From assembly GCA_018658715.1 (NCBI GenBank), contig JABHUQ010000099.1, positions 1-64,000 of the forward strand: a stretch of 64,000 nucleotides of DNA. The letters are read 5' to 3'. This DNA is from Fidelibacterota bacterium (GTDB lineage Bacteria; Fidelibacterota; Marinisomatia; Marinisomatales; UBA1611). The stretch's first letter is position 1. Each line of letters opens with the position of its first letter. The position numbers and the translations under genes were made by a program. The notes under the pieces were generated by a model. It was not told the origin of the DNA. It made no database searches and saw nothing but the letters and a program-made list of their open reading frames with translations. Below are positions 1 to 11,579 of this stretch, piece after piece.

Positions 1-863
1 GTAGCAATGGCTTTTGTCCACACATAGGCTGGGACTTCCCAGCCCCAAAGAACGCCTTTACTTGGGGAATCATAGACACGACGTGCTTTTGCTGAATCCA
101 CTTCCTGTTGAATTTCTTGTGTTACATTATCAATAGCGCGTTGGTCAATTGATTTGCCGGTTCTGGCAGAATTTTCCATGGCCAATTGAACCAGTAAATT
201 TTCTGTATCCGATTCGGTCACACGCTTGTCTGCATATTTTGCATAATGCCCCACACCCGCTTCTTGTTCTGACCATAAATATTTCCCATCCCGAGTTGTT
301 GCATTGGGGTCAAGCATTTCATTCGTCCCATTCACATAATACAAATTAGGATTGGTCAATTTTTCCGGCTTTCGTGTCATGGTATCTTCATTGATAACTA
401 ATTGGGCAATCTTGGAATTAGTATCATCCAAATCACCGGAGACAATGGCTTCTACCGGGCAGACCACCACACAAGCTGGCTCATAACCATAATCTACACG
501 ATGGGCACAATAATTACACTTTGCAGCCGTATTCGTATCTGGATCTATATATAGAGCATCGTAAGGACAAGCTTGCATACAGGATTTACAACCAATACAT
601 CGATCATTGTCAAAATCAACAATACCATCAGCTCTTGTGTGCAGTGCCGTGGTTGGGCAAATTTCTACGCAGGGCGCGTTAGCGCAGTGGTTGCATCGGT
701 GTACAGAAAACTCCCGGGTATTATTTGGGAATTCCCCTTTTTCAATATATTTCACATGAGTACGGTTGACACCAATAGGCACATCATGCTCACTTTTGCA
801 AGCTACGGTGCAGGCATGACAGCCAATGCACATTCTATTATCTATTACAAATCCGTAATTCAT
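1..863 (-). CDS. Fe-S electron-transfer subunit running into an NrfD-like membrane domain (partial)
   Basis: The first 287 codons are open and run off the window edge. Sixteen cysteines form four 4Fe-4S motifs: 12/15/18/22, 57/60/65/69, 89/92/95/99 and 116/119/131/135. This is the pattern of electron-transfer subunits of molybdopterin oxidoreductases (NrfC/PsrB/TtrB type). From about residue 270 the sequence turns into a GWEVPAYVWTKAIA segment, which resembles the first helix of NrfD/PsrC quinone-binding anchors, so the gene probably encodes a fused soluble-plus-membrane subunit. The start is an ATG at 863 preceded by AGGATAAA. No catalytic subunit is visible and the substrate cannot be told. 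The Fe-S part is certain, the fusion likely. Confidence 0.85.
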   Translation of the reverse strand, partial: MNYGFVIDNRMCIGCHACTVACKSEHDVPIGVNRTHVKYIEKGEFPNNTREFSVHRCNHCANAPCVEICPTTALHTRADGIVDFDNDRCIGCKSCMQACPYDALYIDPDTNTAAKCNYCAHRVDYGYEPACVVVCPVEAIVSGDLDDTNSKIAQLVINEDTMTRKPEKLTNPNLYYVNGTNEMLDPNATTRDGKYLWSEQEAGVGHYAKYADKRVTESDTENLLVQLAMENSARTGKSIDQRAIDNVTQEIQQEVDSAKARRVYDSPSKGVLWGWEVPAYVWTKAIA

Positions 864-938
864 TTTATCCTTTTAGCCATAGAGATCGAAGAGTTTATCT
901 ATTTTTCATCTGTTATTCTCGGTGTGCTCTGTGGCTAA

Positions 939-1157
939 TCAATCTTCAAATAAATCTTCTACACTTCCAGAAATAATTCCTAGAATCATAGTGTATTTGG
1001 CAAAGGGAGCATCATCTGATTTACCATTACTACGAAAATCAGAATTAATACTTGTTGTTTGACTTTCTGTATAATCATTCGATATACCAATATCATGGCC
1101 TGCAAATAAGCATTTCGAAACAAGTATAGTAAATAAAAATATTTTTAGGTATTTCAT
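939..1157 (-). CDS. Small exported protein, unknown
   Basis: This encodes 72 residues with a plausible signal peptide (Lys-rich start, hydrophobic residues 5-18, possible cleavage near FAG). The mature part is short and polar, rich in Ser and Asp, with no recognisable domain. An AGGGG ribosome site lies upstream of the ATG. It sits between the Fe-S gene and tatD on the same strand. I do not recognise a family, and it could be a chance reading frame. Confidence 0.5.
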   Translation of the reverse strand: MKYLKIFLFTILVSKCLFAGHDIGISNDYTESQTTSINSDFRSNGKSDDAPFAKYTMILGIISGSVEDLFED

Positions 1158-1197
1158 ATAAATATCCCCTTATTAGTGGAGAATAAAAAAATATACA

Positions 1198-1956
1198 TTA
1201 GGAAAGTTTAAATAAGTTTCGAGCATTATTACTTGTTTTTTCTGCAATATCTTCAATAGATGTTTCATGGATGAGCGCCAATCTTTCTGCAACAAAACGC
1301 GTTCGTCCAGGTACATTTGGTTTCCCCCGAAATGGCATAGGACTCAAATAAGGTGAGTCTGTTTCAACTAAAATTCGTTCAAGTGGAACTTGTCCAGCTA
1401 CCGATGGAAGGTGACTATTCTTAAATGTTAGGTTTCCTGAAAAAGAAATGTAATATCCTAATTCTAAAAAAGCTTCAGCAGTTTTTAAATCACTAGAAAA
1501 ACAATGGGCGACCCCGTTTCCATTACCATATTTTGTTAACACCCGAATAGTATCCTTATCTGCATCTCTATTATGAAAAATAATTGGTTTTTCTAAATAG
1601 TTAGCTAATTCAATTTGTTCAATAAAAATGCGTTTTTGTTCCTTTGGTGTAGAATGATTTCTAAAAAAATCTAATCCCATTTCTCCGCATGCAACCATAC
1701 GATCAAATGACATTAAATTCGTAATTTGATCTATATAATCTATTGGAGCATCCTTTGCATCATGGGGGTGAATACCAGCTGAACCAAATATACGGATATC
1801 TGTTTCAGATAAAATGAGACATTCTCTTGAGTCTCCCAAATTTGTCCCTACACAAATAAATTGTGTAACACCTTGCTCTTCAGCTTGGCTCAATACACTC
1901 TCTAAACTATTTTTAATATCAGGGTAAAAAAGGTGGCAATGGGTATCAATAATCAT
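1198..1956 (-). CDS. tatD: TatD family metal-dependent DNase
   Basis: The protein has 252 residues, the usual size for TatD/YcfH. It shows the family's metal-ligand landmarks: DTHCH at residues 4-8, GIHPHDA, EMGLDFF, the HNRDAD block, HCFS and the C-terminal ETDSPYL. TatD proteins are amidohydrolase-fold 3'-5' exonucleases and D-aminoacyl-tRNA-deacylase-like enzymes linked to DNA quality control; the exact substrate here is not resolved. It is the leftmost recognisable housekeeping gene on this strand and is transcribed away from the gene at 2100, leaving a 143-base AT-rich divergent promoter region. Confidence 0.93.
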   Translation of the reverse strand: MIIDTHCHLFYPDIKNSLESVLSQAEEQGVTQFICVGTNLGDSRECLILSETDIRIFGSAGIHPHDAKDAPIDYIDQITNLMSFDRMVACGEMGLDFFRNHSTPKEQKRIFIEQIELANYLEKPIIFHNRDADKDTIRVLTKYGNGNGVAHCFSSDLKTAEAFLELGYYISFSGNLTFKNSHLPSVAGQVPLERILVETDSPYLSPMPFRGKPNVPGRTRFVAERLALIHETSIEDIAEKTSNNARNLFKLS

Positions 1957-2099
1957 TTATGAATTTACATCACTAAAAAGAATGACACACTCAGAAGGAG
2001 ATAAATAATTATTAAACTAACTAATATATTTTTTAATATTTATATTATCATATATAGTTTAGCTCTATAAAACCATTTAAATATTTTGGAATTATTGCA

Positions 2100-2660
2100 A
2101 TGCTCGATAGTTTATTAGCAGGTGTAGTATTATTTACATCTTTTGCCATGCGAACATCAAATGTTCAGCCAAACCCCGATGATTATGAATTTAGTCTAGG
2201 GATCAAAAAAGGCCATTGGTTTCTTAATACCCAATGGGAAAGAGAGTTGGGTAGTTATTTCACAGATACACATTTTTGGTATCAATATGAAGGACATCGG
2301 TTTTATTTTAAACCAGAATATTTGGATAAAGAGTCTAAAAGTGTCTCCTATGCTAAATTAGATTCTCGGTTAACTCGTGCTGGATTTTCCTTGGGGATCA
2401 CAACACGAAGTTTGGAAGATAATTTATATAAATACGAAAATTTTATTTCTGGTGGATATGTGATTGAAAAAATGTATGAAAAATTAAAATTAGATTTCTC
2501 TATGGATGGGTATTACACAGAAGTTTTTGATTATGAAACTAAATTCAATATTGGATATAAGCTCATCGAAAAAGTTTGGCTCTATCAATTAGGAGAATTT
2601 TATTTTGTCCAAGGAGAACATTTTTACAAAGCTAAAGTAGGCATTGAAATTAAATTGTAG
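2100..2660 (+). CDS. Small beta-rich envelope protein, unknown
   Basis: The product has 186 residues with a hydrophobic N-terminus (residues 3-17) that could be a signal peptide. The rest alternates aromatic and polar residues in short strand-like segments, as in small outer-membrane barrels or YaiO-like porins, and ends in a strand-like KVGIEIKL. I cannot name a family. The ribosome site is weak, so the start is uncertain. The DUF2164 gene follows three bases downstream, suggesting co-transcription. The beta-barrel reading is an inference from residue pattern only. Confidence 0.65.
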   Translation: MLDSLLAGVVLFTSFAMRTSNVQPNPDDYEFSLGIKKGHWFLNTQWERELGSYFTDTHFWYQYEGHRFYFKPEYLDKESKSVSYAKLDSRLTRAGFSLGITTRSLEDNLYKYENFISGGYVIEKMYEKLKLDFSMDGYYTEVFDYETKFNIGYKLIEKVWLYQLGEFYFVQGEHFYKAKVGIEIKL

Positions 2661-2662
2661 TT

Positions 2663-2914
2663 ATGTCATCCTTAAAAATAAAATTTACTTCGGATGAAAA
2701 GGGTCAACTTGTAAAAGAAATCCAACAATATTGTTTTGATGAACTTGATCTTGAGTTGAGTCGTTTTGATGTAGAATTCTTATTTGATTTCTTATCAAAG
2801 AAAATGGGAACCGTTTTTTACAATCAAGGTTTGAAAGATGCGCAAGCAATATTATCGACAAAACTAGATTTAATTACTGAAGCTATTGCAGATATTGAAA
2901 AACCGATAGATTGA
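2663..2914 (+). CDS. DUF2164 family protein
   Basis: An 83-residue acidic protein matching the DUF2164 pattern: an N-terminal strand with FTSDEKGQLV, a helical middle, and the conserved FYNQGLKDAQ block near residues 51-60 followed by a helical tail. The family is widespread and of unknown function. It lies two bases after the preceding gene and ends six bases before the convergent aspS stop. There is no signal peptide, so it is probably cytosolic. Confidence 0.8.
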   Translation: MSSLKIKFTSDEKGQLVKEIQQYCFDELDLELSRFDVEFLFDFLSKKMGTVFYNQGLKDAQAILSTKLDLITEAIADIEKPID

Positions 2915-2920
2915 GTATTT

Positions 2921-4678
2921 TTATTTTTCTATATCTTTTATTTTAATTCCAAGTTCATCTAATTGAACTATGCTTACATTGTTTGGGCTTTCATCCATTA
3001 GTGATGTAGCGGATGTTGTTTTGGGGAATGCAATGACGTCTCTGATATTTTCAGTCCCAGCCAACAACATAACGAGTCGGTCAAACCCAAGTGCAATACC
3101 TCCGTGTGGAGGTGCCCCATATGTGAGTGCTTCAACTAAGAAACCAAATTTTTCAATAGCTTCTTCTCGGCTCAGCCCTAACAATGAGAAAACTTTTTCT
3201 TGAATTTTTTGATCATGAATTCGAATAGAGCCACCGGCAATTTCATACCCATTCATAGTTAAATCATACCCTCGGCTTAATGTATGTGATGGATCTGTAT
3301 CTAACATAGATATATCTTCATTTCTTGGTGCTGTGAATGGATGATGCATCGCAATATATCGATTTGCTTCTTCATCATATTCAAACATAGGGAATTCAGT
3401 TATCCATACTGGTCTATATTCATCAGTCTTAGCTAAAGATTCTTTCTTCGCGATTTCAATTCGTAATTGGCCCAATGCATTTAATGTGACAGATTCTTTA
3501 TCGCCAATCATAAAAATGATATCACCATCTTTTACATTTAGAGACGATCGTATGGATTGATGTAATTCATCTGAGAAAAATTTAGAAATGCCACCAATAA
3601 GAACCCCATCTTCCCCTTTCATCCATGCTAACCCTTTAGCTTTATATTTTTTCACATAATCAGTGAATTGGTCTATATTTTTTCGAGAATACTTTGCTCC
3701 GCCTTCAACAACAATTGCTTTTACTCTTTTAGCAGATTTAAATGCATTAAAATCTGAAGCATCCGTGAATTCTTTTACATCCTTCAATTCCAGACCATAT
3801 CGTAAATCAGGCTTATCAGAACCATAGGTTTCCATAGCTACAGCCCAAGTAAGCCTTTCAAAGGGTTCTAGTAATTCAATTCCTCTTACTTGGCTAAAAA
3901 TATGTTTTGTCAATCCTTCAATTATTGAAAAAATATCTTCCTCATCGATAAAGGATAATTCCATATCAATTTGAGTGAATTCGGGTTGCCGATCAGCTCG
4001 CAAATCTTCATCTCTAAAACATTTTACAATTTGGAAATACCGATCATACCCAGATATCATGAGAATTTGTTTATAGATTTGTGGGGATTGTGGTAATGCA
4101 TAAAATTTCCCATGATGTATTCGACTTGGTACAAGATAATCTCGAGCACCTTCAGGTGTTGATTTCATCAACATGGGTGTTTCAATCTCTACAAATTTTT
4201 CTCCTGAAAGATAAGAGCGTGTTGCTTGGTAAGTCTCATGGCGTATTAGCATATTCCGCTGAAGTTCTTCCATCCGAAGTTCTAGATAACGGTATTTTAA
4301 TCGAAGATTTTCTTCAGCATTTTCTCTATCTGATATTACAAATGGTAGCGGTGAAGCTTCATTTAGCATAATATACTCACCAACCACAATTTCAATTTCA
4401 CCTGTTTCCATTTTTGGATTGATAGCAGACTCTGCACGCGATTGTACCTGCCCCTTAATAGAAAGTACATCCTCCATTGATAATTTTTTTACTGCTTCAA
4501 AATCTCCACTAAATGAGTCAGCGTTAAATACAATTTGTGTTTTACCATAGCGATCTCGCAAGTCTACAAATACGACTTGCCCATGAAGCCGAACTGTATT
4601 CACCCACCCATTCAGATAAATAGTATCACCAATATTTTCTCTTTTTAATTCACCACATGTGTGTGTTCGTTTATACAT
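2921..4678 (-). CDS. aspS: Aspartyl-tRNA synthetase
   Basis: A class II aminoacyl-tRNA synthetase of 585 residues, the full bacterial length. The N-terminal OB-fold anticodon domain (about residues 1-105) is followed by the catalytic core with motif 2 (FRDEDLRADRQPEFTQ), a GAD insertion in the middle and motif 3 (GIALGFDRLVMLLAG) near the C-terminus. It charges tRNA-Asp. Whether it is discriminating or also charges tRNA-Asn was not determined. It lies downstream of the ATP synthase operon but is separated from it by a strong terminator, so it probably has its own promoter in the short gap before 4678. Confidence 0.97.
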   Translation of the reverse strand: MYKRTHTCGELKRENIGDTIYLNGWVNTVRLHGQVVFVDLRDRYGKTQIVFNADSFSGDFEAVKKLSMEDVLSIKGQVQSRAESAINPKMETGEIEIVVGEYIMLNEASPLPFVISDRENAEENLRLKYRYLELRMEELQRNMLIRHETYQATRSYLSGEKFVEIETPMLMKSTPEGARDYLVPSRIHHGKFYALPQSPQIYKQILMISGYDRYFQIVKCFRDEDLRADRQPEFTQIDMELSFIDEEDIFSIIEGLTKHIFSQVRGIELLEPFERLTWAVAMETYGSDKPDLRYGLELKDVKEFTDASDFNAFKSAKRVKAIVVEGGAKYSRKNIDQFTDYVKKYKAKGLAWMKGEDGVLIGGISKFFSDELHQSIRSSLNVKDGDIIFMIGDKESVTLNALGQLRIEIAKKESLAKTDEYRPVWITEFPMFEYDEEANRYIAMHHPFTAPRNEDISMLDTDPSHTLSRGYDLTMNGYEIAGGSIRIHDQKIQEKVFSLLGLSREEAIEKFGFLVEALTYGAPPHGGIALGFDRLVMLLAGTENIRDVIAFPKTTSATSLMDESPNNVSIVQLDELGIKIKDIEK

Positions 4679-4700
4679 ATCTATTTCTCTTTAACCATAA

Positions 4701-4731
4701 AAAAACCGCTCGGAAATTACGAGCGGTTTTT
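4701..4731 (-). terminator. Intrinsic terminator of the ATP synthase operon
   Basis: A perfect hairpin with the stem CCGCTCG/CGAGCGG around a 7-base loop, flanked by A and T runs on both sides, so it can work in both directions. It lies just after the atpC stop and before aspS and ends the long minus-strand operon. Confidence 0.9.
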
Positions 4732-4755
4732 AATTAATTCAGATTGAAAATTGGT

Positions 4756-5153
4756 TTATCTTTTCGAAACCTTTAGTCGATTGATTGCACGCATTAATGA
4801 AGCATCCCTCCGAGCATCATCCATATTTATTTCTATTTCAGCCTTTCTATTTTTAGCTCTTTGAATTGCACTCTCTGCTCTTCCTAGATCAATCTCTTTG
4901 GATTTCTCTACTGACTCTAAAAGCATTTGTACTTTTTCGTTCGTGATTTCAATAAATCCACCGCTCGTAGCCATCCATTCAGATTTACCATTTCTGTCAA
5001 CCTTGATTTCTCCAATACCTAGAGCAATAATTCCTTCACGATGATTTTTCATAACACCAAAAGATCCATCTAAGCCAGGACAGCGAACGTGATTCACTTC
5101 CCCTAGGTCTATGCTTCGTGTTGGAGTAACTATTTCAAGGCTAAAATGGTTCA

Positions 5154-5154
<1 letters not shown>
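4756..5154 (-). CDS. atpC: F1 ATP synthase epsilon subunit
   Basis: A 132-residue central-stalk epsilon subunit. The N-terminal beta-sandwich (residues 1-85: FSLEIVTPTR, CPGLDGSFGVMKNH) is followed by a helical hairpin rich in Arg, Lys and Glu. Epsilon couples the rotor to F1 and can inhibit ATP hydrolysis. It is the last gene of the atp operon, and its ATG overlaps the atpD stop by one base (TAATG), indicating translational coupling. Confidence 0.95.
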
Positions 5155-7428
<2,274 letters not shown>

Positions 7429-7431
7429 AAA

Positions 7432-8955
7432 CTATGCAGTAAATCCTTGTTTGAATTCTGTAATAGCTTTATCTAATGCAGCGCTTGTTTCGTCAGTGAT
7501 TTTTCCTTCACTTACAATAGAAGCTAAAACATCAGATACATTTGCTTGTATATAATTAAATAATCCAGATTCAAAATCAGATACTTGTTCTACGCTTAAA
7601 TCATCTAAATATCCTTTTGACGCAGCATAAATAATGGAAACTTGTTTCTCTACATCCATCGGGACATATTGGTTTTGTTTTAATATTTCAACCATTCGTT
7701 CACCACGGGTTAGCTGAGCTAATGTAGATTTATCTAAGTCAGAACCGAATTTTGCGAATGCTTCTAATTCACGAAATTGGGCTAAATCTAAACGAAGAGT
7801 TCCTGCAACAGATTTCATTGCTTTAATTTGAGCAGCACCACCCACACGTGAGACTGAAAGTCCCACATCAATAGCTGGGCGTATCCCTGAATTAAATAAA
7901 TTTGTTTCCAAATATATTTGTCCATCTGTAATTGAAATTACATTGGTTGGGATATAAGCTGAAACGTCACCTTCTTGTGTTTCAATAATGGGTAAAGCTG
8001 TTAAGGACCCTCCACCCAAATCATCGGATAATTTTGAAGCACGCTCTAGCAATCTACTATGAAGGTAAAAAACATCACCTGGGAATGCTTCACGTCCTGG
8101 TGGACGACGAAGAACAAGTGACATTTGTCGATAAGCTACAGCTTGTTTTGATAAATCATCATAAACAATTAATGCATGTTTCCCACCATCACGGAAATAT
8201 TCACCCATTGCAGCACCTGCATAAGGAGCAATATATTGCATGGGAGCAGGATCAGATGCATTTGCAGCAACAACCGTTGTGTATTCCATAGCACCATTTG
8301 CTTCTAATTCTCCAACAAGTGAAGCCACAGTTGAAGCTTTTTGTCCAATGGCAACATAAATACAGTAAACAGGTTTATCTGTATTATGTGTGTATTTTTG
8401 GTTGATAATTGCATCAATAGCGACAGCAGTTTTCCCTGTTTGGCGATCACCAATAATTAATTCTCTTTGACCGCGGCCAATTGGAATCATACTATCTACC
8501 GCTTTAATGCCGGTTTGTAATGGTTCTGTTACTGGTTGCCGCGCCATTACACCCAGAGCTTTCCTTTCAATTGGCAAAGAATGTGGTGTATCAATTGGAC
8601 CTTTCCCATCAATGGGTTGACCTAATGGATTCACAACACGACCCAGCATGGCTTCGCCCACAGGAACTTCTACAACACGTTCTGTTCGTTTGGCTAAATC
8701 TCCTTCTTTTACTAATCGACTTTCACCAAAAAGGACTAGACCAACATTGTCATCTTCTAAATTTAATGCCATTCCAAAAACGCCATTTGGTAGTTCCACA
8801 AGTTCGGAACTCATTACATTTTCGAGGCCACTTACACGAGCTACACCATCACCGATTTTGATTACTTCACCGACTTCAGCGACATCTATTGCTCCATCAA
8901 ATTTTTCAATTTGTTCTTTTATTAACTGTGTTATTTTTTCAGTCTGTATTTCCAT
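7432..8955 (-). CDS. atpA: F1 ATP synthase alpha subunit
   Basis: The 507-residue non-catalytic nucleotide-binding alpha subunit. The Walker A motif GDRQTGKT, the [25 protein letters not shown] region and the arginine-finger segment [10 protein letters not shown] are present. The first 25 residues form the N-terminal helix that binds the delta subunit. It starts 15 bases after the atpH stop and is followed three bases later by atpG. Confidence 0.98.
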   Translation of the reverse strand: MEIQTEKITQLIKEQIEKFDGAIDVAEVGEVIKIGDGVARVSGLENVMSSELVELPNGVFGMALNLEDDNVGLVLFGESRLVKEGDLAKRTERVVEVPVGEAMLGRVVNPLGQPIDGKGPIDTPHSLPIERKALGVMARQPVTEPLQTGIKAVDSMIPIGRGQRELIIGDRQTGKTAVAIDAIINQKYTHNTDKPVYCIYVAIGQKASTVASLVGELEANGAMEYTTVVAANASDPAPMQYIAPYAGAAMGEYFRDGGKHALIVYDDLSKQAVAYRQMSLVLRRPPGREAFPGDVFYLHSRLLERASKLSDDLGGGSLTALPIIETQEGDVSAYIPTNVISITDGQIYLETNLFNSGIRPAIDVGLSVSRVGGAAQIKAMKSVAGTLRLDLAQFRELEAFAKFGSDLDKSTLAQLTRGERMVEILKQNQYVPMDVEKQVSIIYAASKGYLDDLSVEQVSDFESGLFNYIQANVSDVLASIVSEGKITDETSAALDKAITEFKQGFTA

Positions 8956-8970
8956 TTTCTTCCTTAAGAA

Positions 8971-9510
8971 TTAGGATTGCATTAAATCTGAACGCAATTC
9001 ATTCAATTTATTTTGTATGGATGCATCCAAAAATATATTTTCAATTCTCAGCTTAATTCCTCCAACCAATTCTGGATCAACAGAAACATTTAAATCCGTT
9101 GATTTCTCAAGAATTGTATCAAGAGATAATTTAAGATGGTCTGTTTCACTTTCTGACAAAGCTTCAGCCACATGGGCGGTAACAGAAATCTTATTTAGAG
9201 AATCTTTAACTTTCTCTTGAATCATTTCCCCTGTTTCGCGAATGAGTTTAATCGTTTGAGCACCTGATATCATTCCAAGAAATTCTATCACGATTAGGTG
9301 ACAGCTTTCTCCTAGAATAGCAACCAATGATTGCTTTTTTTGATCAGATGGAATTCGCTTTGACAGAATAAAAGATCTGAATTGCGCATTAGTACGAATC
9401 AAATTTTCCACAACGTGAAAAGAAGCACCCACTTCTTGGGTTGCTCCCAATTGCTCAGCAACTTCTATAAGCGCAGTGGCATATTGGTTCGGTTTTAAAT
9501 TATGCTTCAT
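8971..9510 (-). CDS. atpH: F1 ATP synthase delta subunit (OSCP)
   Basis: A 179-residue peripheral-stalk subunit with the usual N-terminal six-helix bundle (NQYATALIEVAEQLGA), a SRIPSDQK-like linker (SKRIPSDQKK) and a C-terminal domain with the DPELVGGIKLRIEN signature. It links the b stalk to F1. Its start overlaps the end of atpF by 11 bases. Confidence 0.95.
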   Translation of the reverse strand: MKHNLKPNQYATALIEVAEQLGATQEVGASFHVVENLIRTNAQFRSFILSKRIPSDQKKQSLVAILGESCHLIVIEFLGMISGAQTIKLIRETGEMIQEKVKDSLNKISVTAHVAEALSESETDHLKLSLDTILEKSTDLNVSVDPELVGGIKLRIENIFLDASIQNKLNELRSDLMQS

Positions 9511-10003
9511 ACCCTTTTATTTTTTGTAATGATTCATCAATGAGTGATTGATTATCATCTCTATTGAGATTTTTTTGAATCAATTTTTCTGCAACTTGAA
9601 TAGCAAGATTAGCTACTTCTCCTTTGATTTCTGAAATAGCTTTGTCTTTTTCAACTTGGATCTGCTTTTCTGCTGATTCAATAATTGCAGTTGCTTTTTC
9701 TTTAGCCTGATTCAAAGTATCTTCTTTTACTTTTTCGGCTGCTACTTTCCCATCAACTAAGATGGCTTGTGATTCAGCTCGTGCTTTAGCCAAAACATTA
9801 TCAGATTGTTGGTTTATTGTTTCCAACTCTTGCTGTGCTTTTTCTGCATCTGCAATAGAAGATCGAATCATATTCTCTCGATTTTCCAATGCTTTTAAAA
9901 GGGGCTTCCAAGCATATTTGGCTAGTGCCCCAAATAAAATGAGAAAAGTGAGAATGGTCCAAATAAATAGACCGGGATCTAGCTGAACTAAAGGATTATC
10001 CAT
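9500..10003 (-). CDS. atpF: FO ATP synthase b subunit
   Basis: A 167-residue stator subunit with one N-terminal membrane helix (about residues 9-28, ending YAWKPLL) and a long Ala/Glu/Lys-rich coiled coil thereafter. The PLLKALENRENMIRSSIADAEKAQ region is typical of b. It anchors delta and the alpha-beta hexamer against rotation. Only one b gene is present, so the stalk is likely a homodimer. Confidence 0.95.
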   Translation of the reverse strand: MDNPLVQLDPGLFIWTILTFLILFGALAKYAWKPLLKALENRENMIRSSIADAEKAQQELETINQQSDNVLAKARAESQAILVDGKVAAEKVKEDTLNQAKEKATAIIESAEKQIQVEKDKAISEIKGEVANLAIQVAEKLIQKNLNRDDNQSLIDESLQKIKGYEA

Positions 10004-10039
10004 TTATTTCTCCGTTTATTGATTGTAAAGGTTCACCCC

Positions 10040-10264
10040 TTACTTCATTAAAACGATTAGCAGAACAAATACTTCAGCAAGAATTGCTACCCCTTCGAGA
10101 AGGAATAAAGGCAGATTCACTGCGCCTGTGATTTTGTCTGCTGCTTCTGGTTGACGTGCGATACCTTCAGCTGCTGCTGCAGTGAATTTGCCAATGCCTA
10201 ACCCAGCTCCAATTACGATCATTCCAAGACCGATTGCAGCGCCAAAATAATGAAGAACTTCCAT
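10040..10264 (-). CDS. atpE: FO ATP synthase c subunit
   Basis: A 74-residue two-helix rotor-ring subunit. The conserved loop AEGIARQPE (residues 32-40) separates the helices. By alignment on that loop the ion-binding carboxylate is Glu57. The Na+ ligands of Ilyobacter-type rings (Gln in helix 1, Ser after the Glu, Tyr further on) are absent; the aligned residues are Ile, Gly and Leu, so proton coupling is likely. A second acidic residue, Glu64, lies seven residues later in the same helix and is not usual. A GGAGG ribosome site precedes the ATG. Confidence 0.96.
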   Translation of the reverse strand: MEVLHYFGAAIGLGMIVIGAGLGIGKFTAAAAEGIARQPEAADKITGAVNLPLFLLEGVAILAEVFVLLIVLMK

Positions 10265-10288
10265 GTTAAGGACCTCCGTTTTTATTGT

Positions 10289-11212
10289 TTAATGATGAAC
10301 ATTGATAGCCATGCCTATAAACACAGCTGATAAAAGCGTAAATACATACGCCTGTACTAAAATAACGATTATTTCTAAACCAGAAATAGCTGCAGCCATT
10401 GGAACAAATACTAACGCAACGCCTACACCAGTAACTACACTGTGAAACATTTCTCCAAAAATAGCCATAAATGATAGGATGGCTAATAATGCAATGTGAC
10501 CTCCCGTCATATTCGCAGCTAAACGCATAGTTAATGCGAAAGGTTTAACAAATAGGCCAATTAATTCGATTGGAATTAATATAATATAAATGGGCCAAGC
10601 TAAACCATGTGGGACCAAATTGATCCAATGTTTTATAAATCCGTGTGCTAATGTACCAGCAACCATAATGGAGAAAAAAGTCACGACCGCAAGACCAGCA
10701 GTTACATTATAATTCCCTGTAGCTGTTGTTCCTCCATGAAGTAATTGATTCAAAAAAGAATGAGAATCTGTGTGTAAAACGAATCGGTCGGCTAGCCCCA
10801 ATATATCAAAGATTGGAATCATACCAATGGCATTTGCAAAAAAGATAAAAAAGAATAAAGTAAAAATAAGAGGAGACCATGTATTCACCCAACGAGGTCC
10901 AACATTAGGTTTTACTATTGAGTCTCGAATAAAAACAACAACTGTTTCGATCAAATTAGCCATCCCACTTGGAACAACTTTATTCCCTTTTAAAAATCGA
11001 CGAATCGGAATAATAACTGTTATCGAAACAAGCATAGCAACAAGCCATAACATAAACACATGCTTTGTAACAGACATGTCTATTCCAAAAACTTTTGGGA
11101 GATGAATTAATGGGTGATCAATAGGCGAATTGGAGACATGGTGAATGATATTGTCCCCGACTTGCGACATGACACTTCCGGTGTTTCCACCCGATTCAAT
11201 TGCACTACTCAT
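10289..11212 (-). CDS. atpB: FO ATP synthase a subunit
   Basis: A 307-residue polytopic stator subunit. The essential arginine lies in the LTMRLAANMTGGH helix, and the C-terminal helix carries the expected polar residues (ILVQAYVFTLLSAVFIGMA). It has an extended N-terminus of about 45 residues before the first membrane helix. It forms the proton half-channels against the c-ring. It is followed 24 bases later by atpE. Confidence 0.96.
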   Translation of the reverse strand: MSSAIESGGNTGSVMSQVGDNIIHHVSNSPIDHPLIHLPKVFGIDMSVTKHVFMLWLVAMLVSITVIIPIRRFLKGNKVVPSGMANLIETVVVFIRDSIVKPNVGPRWVNTWSPLIFTLFFFIFFANAIGMIPIFDILGLADRFVLHTDSHSFLNQLLHGGTTATGNYNVTAGLAVVTFFSIMVAGTLAHGFIKHWINLVPHGLAWPIYIILIPIELIGLFVKPFALTMRLAANMTGGHIALLAILSFMAIFGEMFHSVVTGVGVALVFVPMAAAISGLEIIVILVQAYVFTLLSAVFIGMAINVHH

Positions 11213-11234
11213 GCTATCAATATATTTATGTTAA

Positions 11235-11579
11235 TTATGTTTTGGATTTTAAGACTACAGCTTCTACAACGTGAAGCCCAATAAAATAGCCGGCAAAGCT
11301 AAAAATAAACGGGTAAGGAGCAAAGGAATAAAATTTAAAAATTATTATAAAATAGATTGGGTAAATCAGCATTTTAATTCCAAAACTAATCATAAGCCAT
11401 TGGGTCATTTGTTGGGTAGTCATTTTTTGAAATTTAGAAAAAAGCATTACCGTCAGTAATCCAATAACTGCAGGAGCCATTAAACCTAATAATATTTCCA
11501 AACTCCATTCAGGTTTAGCTCGTACGAAAAGCCCATATATTCCAAAACTGATCATTAACCCATACAAAAATAATTTCAT
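11235..11579 (-). CDS. AtpI-like membrane protein of the ATP synthase operon
   Basis: A 114-residue protein with about four predicted membrane helices. Position and topology match the UncI/AtpI-type proteins that help assemble the c-ring or supply cations in other bacteria. Sequence similarity is low, so the assignment rests mainly on context: it lies 22 bases upstream of atpB and its start overlaps the stop of the AtpZ-like gene by four bases. Confidence 0.7.
   Translation of the reverse strand: MKLFLYGLMISFGIYGLFVRAKPEWSLEILLGLMAPAVIGLLTVMLFSKFQKMTTQQMTQWLMISFGIKMLIYPIYFIIIFKFYSFAPYPFIFSFAGYFIGLHVVEAVVLKSKT

Noticed and set aside
573-938. Open frame on the plus strand opposite the Fe-S gene
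   Set aside because: It lies antisense to a clearly conserved four-cluster ferredoxin-like gene and shows no domain of its own.
8034-8861. Plus-strand His/Leu-rich open frames opposite atpA
   Set aside because: They are shadows of the highly conserved alpha subunit coding sequence.
10040-10264. Sodium-coupled ATP synthase
   Set aside because: The Na+ ligands expected in helix 1 and after the key Glu are Ile and Gly, so proton coupling is more likely.
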